From NCBI GenBank assembly GCA_023663705.1, contig JAMPGY010000010.1, positions 18,076-82,075 on the forward strand: a stretch of 64,000 nucleotides of DNA, read 5' to 3'. A model generated the notes under the pieces. The model made no database searches. It was not told where the DNA came from and saw only the letters and a list, made by a program, of their open reading frames with translations. Both the position numbers and the translations under genes were made by a program. Source of the stretch: Clostridium sp. GTDB lineage: Bacteria > Bacteroidota > Bacteroidia > Bacteroidales > Bacteroidaceae. This document shows, in pieces, positions 8,796-17,200 of the stretch; the stretch's first letter is position 1; the number at the start of each line of letters is the position of its first letter.

Positions 8796-9335
8796 ATGAT
8801 GAAAAAAGTAGTAGTTCTATCCACCAGTCTGCGACGGGGCTCCAACAGCGAGTTGTTGGCCGACCGTTTTGCCGAGGGTGCGCGCGCTGTCGGCCACGAG
8901 GTGGAGAAAGTCAGTCTGGCGGGCAAGGACATCCGTTTTTGTCGGGGCTGCATGGCCTGTCAGAAACTGGGCCGCTGTGTCATTGCCGATGATGTGAACG
9001 ACATCATGGGGCGTGTGGTGGAGGCCGACGTGGTGGTGTGGGCCACTCCTATTTATTATTATGAGATGGCCGGCCAGATGAAGACGCTCATCGACCGCAT
9101 GAACGCCATGTATGCGCTCGACTATAAGTTTCGCGAGGTGTACATGCTATCCACCGCCGCCGAGGACGAACCGGAGGTGCCGGCCCGTGCCGAAGCCGGA
9201 CTGACAGGCTGGACAGACTGCTATCCCAAGTGTCGGCTGGCAGGCACGCTGTTTTGCGGCGGCGTCAACGAGGCGCACGAGATTGAGGGACATCCCCGTC
9301 TGCAGGAGGCCTACGAGATGGGGCGCGGCGTGTAG
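8796..9335 (+). CDS. flavodoxin-like NAD(P)H-dependent FMN reductase family protein
   Basis: A 179-residue flavoprotein-type oxidoreductase. The FMN-phosphate loop is VVLSTSLRRGSNSELLADRF (residues 5-24). RFCRGCMACQKLGRCVIADD near residues 48-67 is the cysteine-bearing segment common to this iron-sulfur-flavoprotein-like branch, and VVVWATPIYYYEMAGQMKTLIDR is the second flavin loop. It is probably an FMN-binding quinone or NAD(P)H oxidoreductase; the physiological substrate is unknown. It follows the AraC regulator by 30 bp and converges on the GH43 gene with a 30-bp gap. Confidence 0.88.
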   Translation: MMKKVVVLSTSLRRGSNSELLADRFAEGARAVGHEVEKVSLAGKDIRFCRGCMACQKLGRCVIADDVNDIMGRVVEADVVVWATPIYYYEMAGQMKTLIDRMNAMYALDYKFREVYMLSTAAEDEPEVPARAEAGLTGWTDCYPKCRLAGTLFCGGVNEAHEIEGHPRLQEAYEMGRGV

Positions 9336-9365
9336 CGCCCAAGCCCGAGCCATAAACCGCATGAG

Positions 9366-10436
9366 TCATCCTCTTTTGCTCCGGGGCTTTCCTCCGTGCT
9401 TCTTCTTCACCTTCACGGGAGCCACACCGGTGTGGGTGGGCTGCACGGGGCATATGGTACCGTCGGGATTGAAAAACATGCGGTCGATGCACACTTCGCG
9501 GTGGTAGCCGGGGCCTTTACCGCTCTTCATGTAATGTTTGTTGATGCGGTGGTACACCATGTACCAGTCATCGGTGCCGGGTATCTGGAGCACGGCGTTG
9601 TGGGCCGTGCCGTATATCTCGTCTTCGGGGCGCTGGATGAGTATCACCGGTTGGGTGGCCACAGTGATGGGGCCCAGTGGCGAGGTAGAGGTGCCGTAGG
9701 CCACGTGGTAGTTGGGAGATCCCGTGTCGTCCACGCTCCACAGGAAGTAGTAGAGGCCGTTGCGGTAGAACACGTAGGGAGCCTCGCGGTAGGCGTGATC
9801 CTGCAGCGACCCGCCTTGCGGCGTCATCAGTTTCACGGTCTCCGGTTTCACGCCCAGCATGTCGTCGTCCAATTCGGCGCCAGCCATATAACCGTTGCCC
9901 CAGTAGAGATAGTTCTTCCCGCTCACGGGATCCTCAAACACGTCCACGTCTATCTGCTGTCCGTGACGCTGCCCCTCGGGGAGCTTGTCCACGATGGGGT
10001 GTCCGGCGTCGGTGAACGGCCCGGTGGGATGGTCGGCCGTGGCCACGCCGATGGCTTTACCCAAGGGCGTGTTGCCGCTGTAGTAGAAGAAATACTTGTA
10101 GCCCGTGGCGGTCTTCTTCTCGATGATGCAGGGCGCCCAGGCGTTGCCGTCCGACCAACTCACCTGGTCGGTGCCCAAGTCGAGCATGATGCCCTCGTGG
10201 CGCCAGTCGGTCAGGTCCTTCGAACTGAACACGGTGAAATAGTAGCCGCCCCATCCGGGTGCACCGTCGGTGGTGGAATAGAGATAGAAACGGTTGGTCT
10301 GCCGGGCATATAGAATTTCGGGATCGGCGTGAAATTCGGGTAGTACGGGATTGCCGTCGGACGGTCTCTGTGCGTTGCCAAACAAACTGTGGCCCAGGCA
10401 TGCGGCCAGCAGTATTCGTCTCAGTGTAGTCTTCAT
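9366..10436 (-). CDS. glycoside hydrolase family 43 protein, exported
   Basis: A 356-residue five-bladed beta-propeller glycosidase of the GH43 type, expected to act on arabinan, xylan or related side chains. A signal peptide (MKTTLRRILLAACLGHSLFGNAQ) indicates export. The three GH43 acidic residues are visible: base Asp38 in EFHADPEILYA, the pKa-modulating Asp at 163 or 165 in QQIDVDVFEDP, and acid Glu218 in YREAPYVFYRNGLYYF. The last 15 residues form an unusually basic tail (KVKKKHGGKPRSKRG). The gene is transcribed toward the flavodoxin-like gene and lies downstream of aroB on the same strand after 51 bp. The polysaccharide it targets cannot be stated. Confidence 0.9.
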   Translation of the reverse strand: MKTTLRRILLAACLGHSLFGNAQRPSDGNPVLPEFHADPEILYARQTNRFYLYSTTDGAPGWGGYYFTVFSSKDLTDWRHEGIMLDLGTDQVSWSDGNAWAPCIIEKKTATGYKYFFYYSGNTPLGKAIGVATADHPTGPFTDAGHPIVDKLPEGQRHGQQIDVDVFEDPVSGKNYLYWGNGYMAGAELDDDMLGVKPETVKLMTPQGGSLQDHAYREAPYVFYRNGLYYFLWSVDDTGSPNYHVAYGTSTSPLGPITVATQPVILIQRPEDEIYGTAHNAVLQIPGTDDWYMVYHRINKHYMKSGKGPGYHREVCIDRMFFNPDGTICPVQPTHTGVAPVKVKKKHGGKPRSKRG

Positions 10437-10487
10437 ATTGTCGGTTTATTGTGTGTTTCGGTGAATGTGGTCAGCATCGGACGTTGG

Positions 10488-11546
10488 CTATCCGTTGGTT
10501 TCCCGCAGGAAGTCCAGTGCCTCGAATATCTCCTCCCGGGTGGCATGCCGGTTGATGCGTATGTCGCCGATGCCTCCCAGCAGGGTGAAGTTGATGTTTC
10601 CGGCGGTGTTCTTCTTGTCGTGTGTCATCAGTTCGTGGAGGCGGTCATACTGTTTGCAGTCGAAGTCGAATGTTCCGTAGTTATCGCGTATGAATTGTTG
10701 GGTCTGACGCAATTTATCGGCGGGGAATCCAGTCTTCATGTAGCTCAGATACAGCTCGCATACCAATCCCCAGGCCACGGCATATCCGTGAAGTACGGGA
10801 CGCTGCTCGGCCAGTGCGAGGCTCTCGAAGGCATGCCCCACGGTATGCCCCAGGTTCAAAGCCTTGCGTATGCCCTGCTCCAGGGGATCGGTGTCCACGA
10901 TGTGCTCTTTCACGGCCACGCTGGTGGCTACCAGTTGTTGCAGATGCGGAAGATCGATGTGCCCGAGATTGAAGTTCATCAGTTCGGCCCAATGCTCCTC
11001 GTTGCTTATCAGGCCGTGTTTCAGCATCTCGGCATAGCCGGAACACAGGTTCTCGCGGTCCAGGGTATGGAGAAATTGTGTGTCTATCAGCACGGAGGAT
11101 GCCGTGTTGAACACGCCTATCTCATTTTTCAGACCGTTGAAGTTGATGCCGGTCTTGCCGCCTACCGAGGCATCCACCATGGCCAGCAGCGTGGTGGGGA
11201 TGTTCAGAAAAGTGATGCCCCGTTTGAAAGTGGAGGCGGCAAATCCTCCCAGGTCGGTCACCATGCCGCCGCCCAGGTTAATCATCAGGGAGTGGCGCGT
11301 GGCTCCGTGGCACTGCAGTTCCTTCCACACGAAAGCCAAGGTTTCGGGTGTTTTGTGTTCATCGCCGGGGGCAATCACAATGTGATGCGCCTCGCGGAGG
11401 CTGCCGAACGATTGCAGGCACGGCCAGCAAAGGGCTTGCGTGGTTTCGTCGGTGAGCACAAACAGTTTGTCGTGCGGGCTGTTGTGGAGGGCCTGTTCCA
11501 ATTCCGTCTCCAGATGCCGGGGAAAGATTACAGATTGCTTGTTCAT
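10488..11546 (-). CDS. aroB: 3-dehydroquinate synthase
   Basis: Second step of the shikimate pathway, converting DAHP to 3-dehydroquinate with NAD and a divalent metal. The 352-residue protein has the NAD-binding glycine motif NLGGGMVTDLGGFAASTFKRG split over residues 90-115, PTTLLAMVDASVGGKTGIN, and the metal-binding histidines in LNLGHTVGHAFES. ATG 11546 (MNKQSVIFPRHLE) is chosen: upstream in-frame codons extend into the promoter, where TATCTTTG lies 25 bp before this ATG. It is shorter than two-domain fungal enzymes and normal for bacteria. Confidence 0.95.
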   Translation of the reverse strand: MNKQSVIFPRHLETELEQALHNSPHDKLFVLTDETTQALCWPCLQSFGSLREAHHIVIAPGDEHKTPETLAFVWKELQCHGATRHSLMINLGGGMVTDLGGFAASTFKRGITFLNIPTTLLAMVDASVGGKTGINFNGLKNEIGVFNTASSVLIDTQFLHTLDRENLCSGYAEMLKHGLISNEEHWAELMNFNLGHIDLPHLQQLVATSVAVKEHIVDTDPLEQGIRKALNLGHTVGHAFESLALAEQRPVLHGYAVAWGLVCELYLSYMKTGFPADKLRQTQQFIRDNYGTFDFDCKQYDRLHELMTHDKKNTAGNINFTLLGGIGDIRINRHATREEIFEALDFLRETNG

Positions 11547-11570
11547 GGCTGGTTTTATACGATTGTGGGA

Positions 11571-11578
11571 CAAAGATA
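11571..11578 (-). promoter_or_regulatory. -7 box of aroB promoter
   Basis: The minus strand reads TATCTTTG, a match to TAnnTTTG, 25 bp upstream of the chosen aroB start. No well-spaced TTTG is visible. Confidence 0.55.
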
Positions 11579-11708
11579 CGCTTTTCGTGACACAATGTAG
11601 TCGGTCGGGGGTGTTTTTTGGAGAAATAATGAAGCAGACGGGCACCGGATGGGGAAGCTGGGAACCGGCTTTCGTGTGGAATTCCTGCAGGGGTATGCAA
11701 AATTGTTG

Positions 11709-11716
11709 TACCTTTG
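11709..11716 (+). promoter_or_regulatory. -7 box upstream of the beta-barrel protein gene
   Basis: TACCTTTG matches TAnnTTTG. It would give a 5' leader of roughly 110 nt before the ATG at 11834. The -33 element is not evident. Confidence 0.5.
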
Positions 11717-11833
11717 CATCGCATGAACAGATACACAAACACCACTTCACTTGTTAAAGAAACATAATGAATTAAACCAAGGACGGTTTTGTCGTGTCTG
11801 AAAATAATTGGAAAATACAAAACAATATACTGC

Positions 11834-14809
11834 ATGAAAAGAATTGGATGGCTGCTGTGCTTGCTGTGGCTGACATCGGTGCAACTGATGGCGCAGAAGA
11901 TAACGGTGAGCGGAGTCGTGAGAGAGAAAGGTACGGATGAGTATGTGATTGCCGCCACTGTGGTGCTGCTGAAACCGGACAGCACGATGGCCTGCGGTGT
12001 GAGTACGGGAATGGACGGCAAGTTTACCCTGCCGGCCGTGAAGGCGGGCAATTATATCCTGAAACTGTCTTTCGTGGGCATGAAGACGCAGACCCGCAAC
12101 CTCAAGCTCACCAAGGACAAACCGAAGGTAGATGTGGGGACGCTGGAACTGGAGTCGGACGCCCTGTTGCTGAAAGGAACGGAGGTGACCGCACGCGTGG
12201 CCAAGGTGGAGATGAAGGAAGACACGTTTGTCTACAACAGTGCCGCCTACCGTCTGCCCGAAGGCTCCGCGCTGGAGGAACTGGTGAAGAAATTGCCCGG
12301 AGCGGAAGTGGGCGAGGACGGAAGCATCAAGATCAACGGAAAGGAAGTGAAAAAGATTATGGTGGACGGCAAGGAATTCTTCAACAACGACACCAAGATG
12401 GCCATGAAGAATCTGCCTACGACCATGGTGGACAAGATAAAGGCTTACGACCGCAAAAGCGATTACGCCCGTCTGACGGGAATCGATGACGGCGAGGAGG
12501 AAACTGTGCTCGACCTGTCGGTGAAAAAAGAGATGAAACAGGGGTGGATTGTGAACACCGACGTGGGGTATGGTACGGAGAGCCGCTATACGGCCAAGGG
12601 TATGATGGCCCGATTTTCCGACCGTTATCAGGTGTCGGTGATGGGATCGGCCAACAATATCAACGATAAAGGATTCCCGGGGGGAGGTTTCAGGGGATTC
12701 GGCGGCGGAGGCGGCGGTGGACTGGTGGCCAGCAAGATGGCCGGTGCCAACTTTTCGTGGGAGAATGAAAAGAAGGAGCGCGAGGCCGGACATGTGGAAC
12801 TGGGAGGTAATATCCGATATTCCCATTCCAATACCGATGCGGAGACCAGGACAAACTCACAGACGTTTCTCACCGGAAGCTCTGCCAGCTCGTATGCCAA
12901 CAGCCGGAACACTTCGCTGAGCGGTGCCACCAATGTGGGAGCCAACTTTAAGGTGGAGTGGGCTATCGACTCCATGACCACCGTGATGTTCCGTCCCAAC
13001 ATTTCTTTCTCGCGTTCCGACAGCCGTTCCGGAAATCGGTCGGTGACTTTTAACGACGATCCCTATCGTTTCCTGACCGATCCGTTGAACGAATGGAGCA
13101 GTCTGACGGACAATAGTGTGGTGAACACCAACAGTCGGGAGGCACTGTCGGACGGGCGGAACCGCTCGGTGGACGGAACCCTGTCGGTTAACCGTCGCCT
13201 CAACAAGCCCGGACGTAACATCAACATGTGGCTGAGTGCAGGATGGGCAGACAGCGAAAAGACCTCCTTCAGTCGTTCGGTGGTTGATTATAAGCTGGAA
13301 GGCCGGAAGGATTACATCCATCAGTATAGTTTGAATCCATCGGAAAACTATAATTACCGGGCGCGCGTGAGCTACAGCGAGCCCTTGTTCAAGGGGGCCA
13401 ACCTGCAGTTCAGTTATAGTTACCAATACCGTTTCTCCGACTCCGACCGCTCGATGTATTCGCTGGAGTCGTTGATGGAGCAGGGGCTGGTGGATGAGTC
13501 TACCCTGCTGGGCTGGCCGCTGGCTTATGTGCCGGGATCGGATTGGCTGGATCTGGCCAAGAACTGGGAGAACAGTCAGTATGCCACCTATCGCGAGCAT
13601 AATCAGGATGCCAACGTGATGTTCCGCTTCAACAAGAACGATGTCCGTCTGAACGCCGGTGTGTCGTTGCAGCCTCAGATCACCTATATGGATTACCAGA
13701 AGGGAGCCATCGATACCACGGTCACCCGCCGGGTATTCAACTGGGCACCGCGTGTCGATCTGCGTTATAAGATTTCTAACTCGAGCCAGTTGCGGTTGCG
13801 CTACAACGGTCGGGCTTCGCAACCCTCCATGACCGACTTGCTGGATGTGACCGACGACAGCGATCCGCTGAACATCTCCAAGGGTAACCCCGGGCTGAAA
13901 CCGTCGTGGACAAACAGCATGAATCTGTTTTACAACAACTATATCACGGAGAAGCAGATGGGATGGATGGTACATGCCAATGCCAGCATGACCAACAACA
14001 GCATCAGCACTGCGGTGTGGTATGACGAGACGACCGGTGCACGCATCAGCCAGCCGCAGAACATCAACGGCAACTGGAACACCAATGCGGCTTTGATGTT
14101 CAACTCGGCCATGGGAGCCAAGAAATACTTCAACGTGAACACATTCACCAATCTCTCTTATACCAACTCCGTAGGCTACATCAGTTCGCAGCGCGGTCAG
14201 GTACTTGCTGATGCCTTGTCGAAAAGCGTGACGAAGAACACCAGTGTGAATGAGCGGTTGAATCTCAATTTCCGCAACGACATGATGGAGGTGGGCGTGA
14301 ACGGAAATGTGGGATATCAGCATGCCCGCAACGGACTCATGGCAAATGCCAATCTGGATACTTGGAACTTCTCGTATGGTGGTAATCTGGTGCTCAACAT
14401 GCCCTGGGGTATGAACCTGTCCACCGACATCGGTCAGGAAAGCCGTCGCGGATATGACGATGCCACGATGAACACCAACGAACTGATCTGGAATGCACAG
14501 CTCTCGCAGAGTTTCCTGAAGGGCAAGGCTGCCACAGTGAGCATACAATGGTACGACATACTGCATGAGCGCAGCAACATCAGCCGTGTTATCTCGGCCA
14601 CTCAGCGCAGCGACTCGTGGTCGAATGCCATCAACAGTTATGTGATGGTTCACTTCATTTACCGTCTGAACCTGATGGGCAACAAAGAAGCCCGGAGCAA
14701 GATGAGGGGTATGGACGGTCCGGGTGGATTCGACGGTCCCGGTACAAGAGGAGCCGGCGGCGGGCGCCGGCCGGGCGGAATGCCGGGTATACCGATGCAT
14801 CGGTATTAA
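11834..14809 (+). CDS. outer membrane beta-barrel protein with carboxypeptidase-regulatory-like N-terminal domain
   Basis: A 991-residue outer-membrane protein resembling the TonB-dependent-receptor-like OMP_b-brl_3 group. After the signal peptide (MKRIGWLLCLLWLTSVQLMAQ) comes a CarboxypepD_reg-like beta-sandwich (residues about 22-110, KITVSGVVREKGTDEYVIAA), then a plug-like region with EELVKKLPGAEVGEDGSIKI and ING-type strands, then a long region rich in alternating aromatic and polar strands. Unusual are a glycine run around residues 275-300 (PGGGFRGFGGGGGGGL) and a C-terminal Gly/Pro/Arg tail (MDGPGGFDGPGTRGAGGG) instead of a final barrel strand. No SusD partner is adjacent, so a SusC role is unlikely. 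The ligand is unknown. ATG 11834 is used because it gives a proper signal peptide. Confidence 0.85.
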   Translation: MKRIGWLLCLLWLTSVQLMAQKITVSGVVREKGTDEYVIAATVVLLKPDSTMACGVSTGMDGKFTLPAVKAGNYILKLSFVGMKTQTRNLKLTKDKPKVDVGTLELESDALLLKGTEVTARVAKVEMKEDTFVYNSAAYRLPEGSALEELVKKLPGAEVGEDGSIKINGKEVKKIMVDGKEFFNNDTKMAMKNLPTTMVDKIKAYDRKSDYARLTGIDDGEEETVLDLSVKKEMKQGWIVNTDVGYGTESRYTAKGMMARFSDRYQVSVMGSANNINDKGFPGGGFRGFGGGGGGGLVASKMAGANFSWENEKKEREAGHVELGGNIRYSHSNTDAETRTNSQTFLTGSSASSYANSRNTSLSGATNVGANFKVEWAIDSMTTVMFRPNISFSRSDSRSGNRSVTFNDDPYRFLTDPLNEWSSLTDNSVVNTNSREALSDGRNRSVDGTLSVNRRLNKPGRNINMWLSAGWADSEKTSFSRSVVDYKLEGRKDYIHQYSLNPSENYNYRARVSYSEPLFKGANLQFSYSYQYRFSDSDRSMYSLESLMEQGLVDESTLLGWPLAYVPGSDWLDLAKNWENSQYATYREHNQDANVMFRFNKNDVRLNAGVSLQPQITYMDYQKGAIDTTVTRRVFNWAPRVDLRYKISNSSQLRLRYNGRASQPSMTDLLDVTDDSDPLNISKGNPGLKPSWTNSMNLFYNNYITEKQMGWMVHANASMTNNSISTAVWYDETTGARISQPQNINGNWNTNAALMFNSAMGAKKYFNVNTFTNLSYTNSVGYISSQRGQVLADALSKSVTKNTSVNERLNLNFRNDMMEVGVNGNVGYQHARNGLMANANLDTWNFSYGGNLVLNMPWGMNLSTDIGQESRRGYDDATMNTNELIWNAQLSQSFLKGKAATVSIQWYDILHERSNISRVISATQRSDSWSNAINSYVMVHFIYRLNLMGNKEARSKMRGMDGPGGFDGPGTRGAGGGRRPGGMPGIPMHRY

Positions 14810-15197
14810 AAAAACAGAGATAGAATGGGCGGACAACTGGAGGTTTGGATGGTTTCCTGGAAAAGGGGAAAGACAGGGAGATCATGAAGCTTTTCGGTTG
14901 TCCGTTTCTTTTTGTTCTCCCCGGGCGGCAATGACGGTTTGCCTGCCGTATGGTCGGTTGCAGTGGCGAAATTCCGTGTTTTTATTAAGAATCGGCATAA
15001 AAAAGATTTATGAATATGTATTTGTTTTAAATAAATCCGTAACTTTGCAACGAATTACAACACATACGACTGATTGGATGCAGGTTTTTTAGGTTAAACC
15101 CTTGTCGTTGGCAAATGGCCGTTTTAAGCGTTGATGTTTGTATTTTATATATGTTGTTGGTATTGAATATACAATAATTAATTTAATATTTATGCTT
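14810..15197 (+). other. 388-bp intergenic region with possible terminator and -7 box
   Basis: An 8-bp perfect inverted repeat (CGGACAAC at 14830-14837, GTTGTCCG at 14897-14904) followed by a T-rich tract may end the upstream transcript, though the loop is long. TAACTTTG at 15040-15047 is a good -7 box for the next gene, preceded by an AT-rich stretch without a well-spaced TTTG. That would give a leader of about 150 nt, AT-rich near its end. No small gene is evident. Confidence 0.5.
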
Positions 15198-17060
15198 ATG
15201 AGAAAGTTTTACTCTATTCTCTTGACTGTCTTGCTGGGGATGGTGTCCTACACGGCAAATGCAATCAACGTGACCCTTAATCTGGACGATCCCTCACGCG
15301 TGAACGTAAGGGTGAATTACGTGCTTCAGGAGAATCTTGTGGCCGGTGACAACTCTTTTGAGATGAATGAATATCAGTCGATTGACATTCAGGCAAAGGA
15401 CGATGCATTTATCTCCGAAGTGGTCAGGACACAGGAAGGTTCGGCCGATGTCAACGAATACGTGTCCAACATGTCTTCGTGCAACCTATATGTCACCTCT
15501 TCGCTCGAAGGTGTGAAATGGACGGTGAAGACGGTTGATGCCAATGAAAGCCGCGACGGAGCGTGCCGCATTTGGGTGGACGATGCCACCAAAGTGCGGG
15601 TGCAGCGTTCCGGAACGTATACCGAGGTTGCACTTCAGGAGGGATGGAACGATGTGAGGTATATCACAGAGAAGGAACTTCCCCTGACGATAGGTCCGAA
15701 CGGCTATGGGTTTGATCTCTATCAGGTGAAGGTAAATGGCGAAGTGGCTGAGCCGATGGGTTCTTCGTGGCGTCTTAGTCCGGCAAATGGCGATGAGATA
15801 GAGATCTTTGCCAACTTCCCGGATATTGATGTGCCGGTTAAGTTTACGTATGTGGACGAAGAGGCAAAAGGCTTCATCACGGGGGTAATGGTCAACAATG
15901 AGGCTGTGGAGAACTACAATGAGGAGGGCTTTACGGTGAAGGCCGGCAGCCAACTGACAATAAGTGGTAACACGCAGGACTACAAACTCAATGCACTCAC
16001 AGTGAATGGCAGCGTCGTATCTTTCTACGGCTCTTACCAGATGGCTATAACCGCAGAAACGGAAATCAACGTGGATGCCCGTAAGTATGGCAACGTGACG
16101 GCCACCCTGAATGTAGACTATCCGGAAAACATCATTGTCTACAGGGGATATTCCTACAACAATGACGTCATATCGCTTGTGGCCGGAGAAAATAAGATCG
16201 AGTTGCTCGAGACCAATGCCATGATTTCGATTAAGCCGATGGCCGGTTGTTTCATCACTTCGGTGACCGACAACAACGGTACACAGTATTCAGCCGACTA
16301 CAACGGTGGTTACAATTTGACTGTGACAGAAGGATTGGAAGTTACTATCATCTCCGGTGCCATCGAACGGAATCTGACCGCCTTGTTCTATATCGATAAT
16401 CCTGCGGTTGCATCACAGTATTTTACGTTCCAGCGTAGCGACCGTTATTCGTATGATGGAATTGTTTCCGGTTACAATGAAATCCACTTCTACGAGGGGG
16501 ATAACCCGTATCAATTGTCTTGGTACGACACCGAATTTGCCAATGTATATAAAAACGGTGAGAGCGTGGCTCCACTGTATAGCGATAGCAAGGTCTATAT
16601 GTTTACGTTGGAGGACGGTGATGTGGTGAAGGCATTCCTCACCTGCGATCCCGAAACCTATAAGGTGGCATTTGAGGTCGGAGAAGGCGTGGATGCCGAT
16701 AAAGTGGCTGTGATTTGCGATCGCATTCGGGCTGTCAAGGACTGGACGGAAGGTCTTTCTGTGCTGCAGCAGACTGAGGTGAGCGTCAAGCTTGCCGAGG
16801 GGTGCGATTATGTGGTGGCTGTGAATGGCGAAGAAGCTGAGCTCTCGGAAGAGGGAACCGTAGTGCTGACCATTGGCGCCGATACCAAGGTGAGTGTGCA
16901 GACCAAGGCAGGAAACGGCATCCGTGAGATTGAATCGGTGACCGACAGAAATACCGATGTATATAGCCTGCAGGGCGTTCGTGTGGCTCGTAGTGCCGAC
17001 ATGCAGTCATTGCCTGCCGGCGTGTATATTGTCAATGGTCAGAAGGTAATCAAGCGTTAA
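15198..17060 (+). CDS. secreted repeat protein with T9SS-type C-terminal sorting domain
   Basis: A 620-residue exported protein of unknown function. A signal peptide (MRKFYSILLTVLLGMVSYTANA) precedes beta-rich repeats of about 100 residues. The unit opens with a strand like VTLNLDDPSRVNVRV, VTATLNVDYPENIIVY or LTALFYIDNPAVASQY, followed by a segment such as LVAGDNSFE, LVAGENKIE or VSGYNEIHF. I see about three such units plus a divergent one (residues about 210-310). The protein ends VYSLQGVRVARS and then LPAGVYIVNGQKVIKR, a C-terminus typical of T9SS type A cargo in Bacteroidales. The start may be ATG 15192 or 15198. It is separated from the following subtilase gene by a terminator. Adhesion or a structural surface role is only a guess. 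Confidence 0.75.
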   Translation: MRKFYSILLTVLLGMVSYTANAINVTLNLDDPSRVNVRVNYVLQENLVAGDNSFEMNEYQSIDIQAKDDAFISEVVRTQEGSADVNEYVSNMSSCNLYVTSSLEGVKWTVKTVDANESRDGACRIWVDDATKVRVQRSGTYTEVALQEGWNDVRYITEKELPLTIGPNGYGFDLYQVKVNGEVAEPMGSSWRLSPANGDEIEIFANFPDIDVPVKFTYVDEEAKGFITGVMVNNEAVENYNEEGFTVKAGSQLTISGNTQDYKLNALTVNGSVVSFYGSYQMAITAETEINVDARKYGNVTATLNVDYPENIIVYRGYSYNNDVISLVAGENKIELLETNAMISIKPMAGCFITSVTDNNGTQYSADYNGGYNLTVTEGLEVTIISGAIERNLTALFYIDNPAVASQYFTFQRSDRYSYDGIVSGYNEIHFYEGDNPYQLSWYDTEFANVYKNGESVAPLYSDSKVYMFTLEDGDVVKAFLTCDPETYKVAFEVGEGVDADKVAVICDRIRAVKDWTEGLSVLQQTEVSVKLAEGCDYVVAVNGEEAELSEEGTVVLTIGADTKVSVQTKAGNGIREIESVTDRNTDVYSLQGVRVARSADMQSLPAGVYIVNGQKVIKR

Positions 17061-17119
17061 TGTACACAAGCGGATGGAGTCTGTCCGGAAGGGCGGACGC
17101 CAAGTGACGATAAAAAGAA

Positions 17120-17158
17120 AAACGACAGGGTGGCTGTAAATACGCCTCCCTGTCGTTT
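17120..17158 (+). terminator. hairpin terminator after the repeat-protein gene
   Basis: A perfect 11-bp inverted repeat: AAACGACAGGG at 17120-17130 and CCCTGTCGTTT at 17148-17158, with a 17-nt loop. It lies 60 bp after the stop codon. The T-run is short, so it may be partly leaky toward the next gene. Confidence 0.75.
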
Positions 17159-17200
17159 GTTGGTGTTTCAGAAGGAACATAGAAAAATACAAAATACAAA

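Noticed and set aside
12857..14836. 659-codon minus-strand open frame opposite the beta-barrel protein
   Set aside because: A shadow of a real gene on the other strand; no recognisable motif and an implausible composition.
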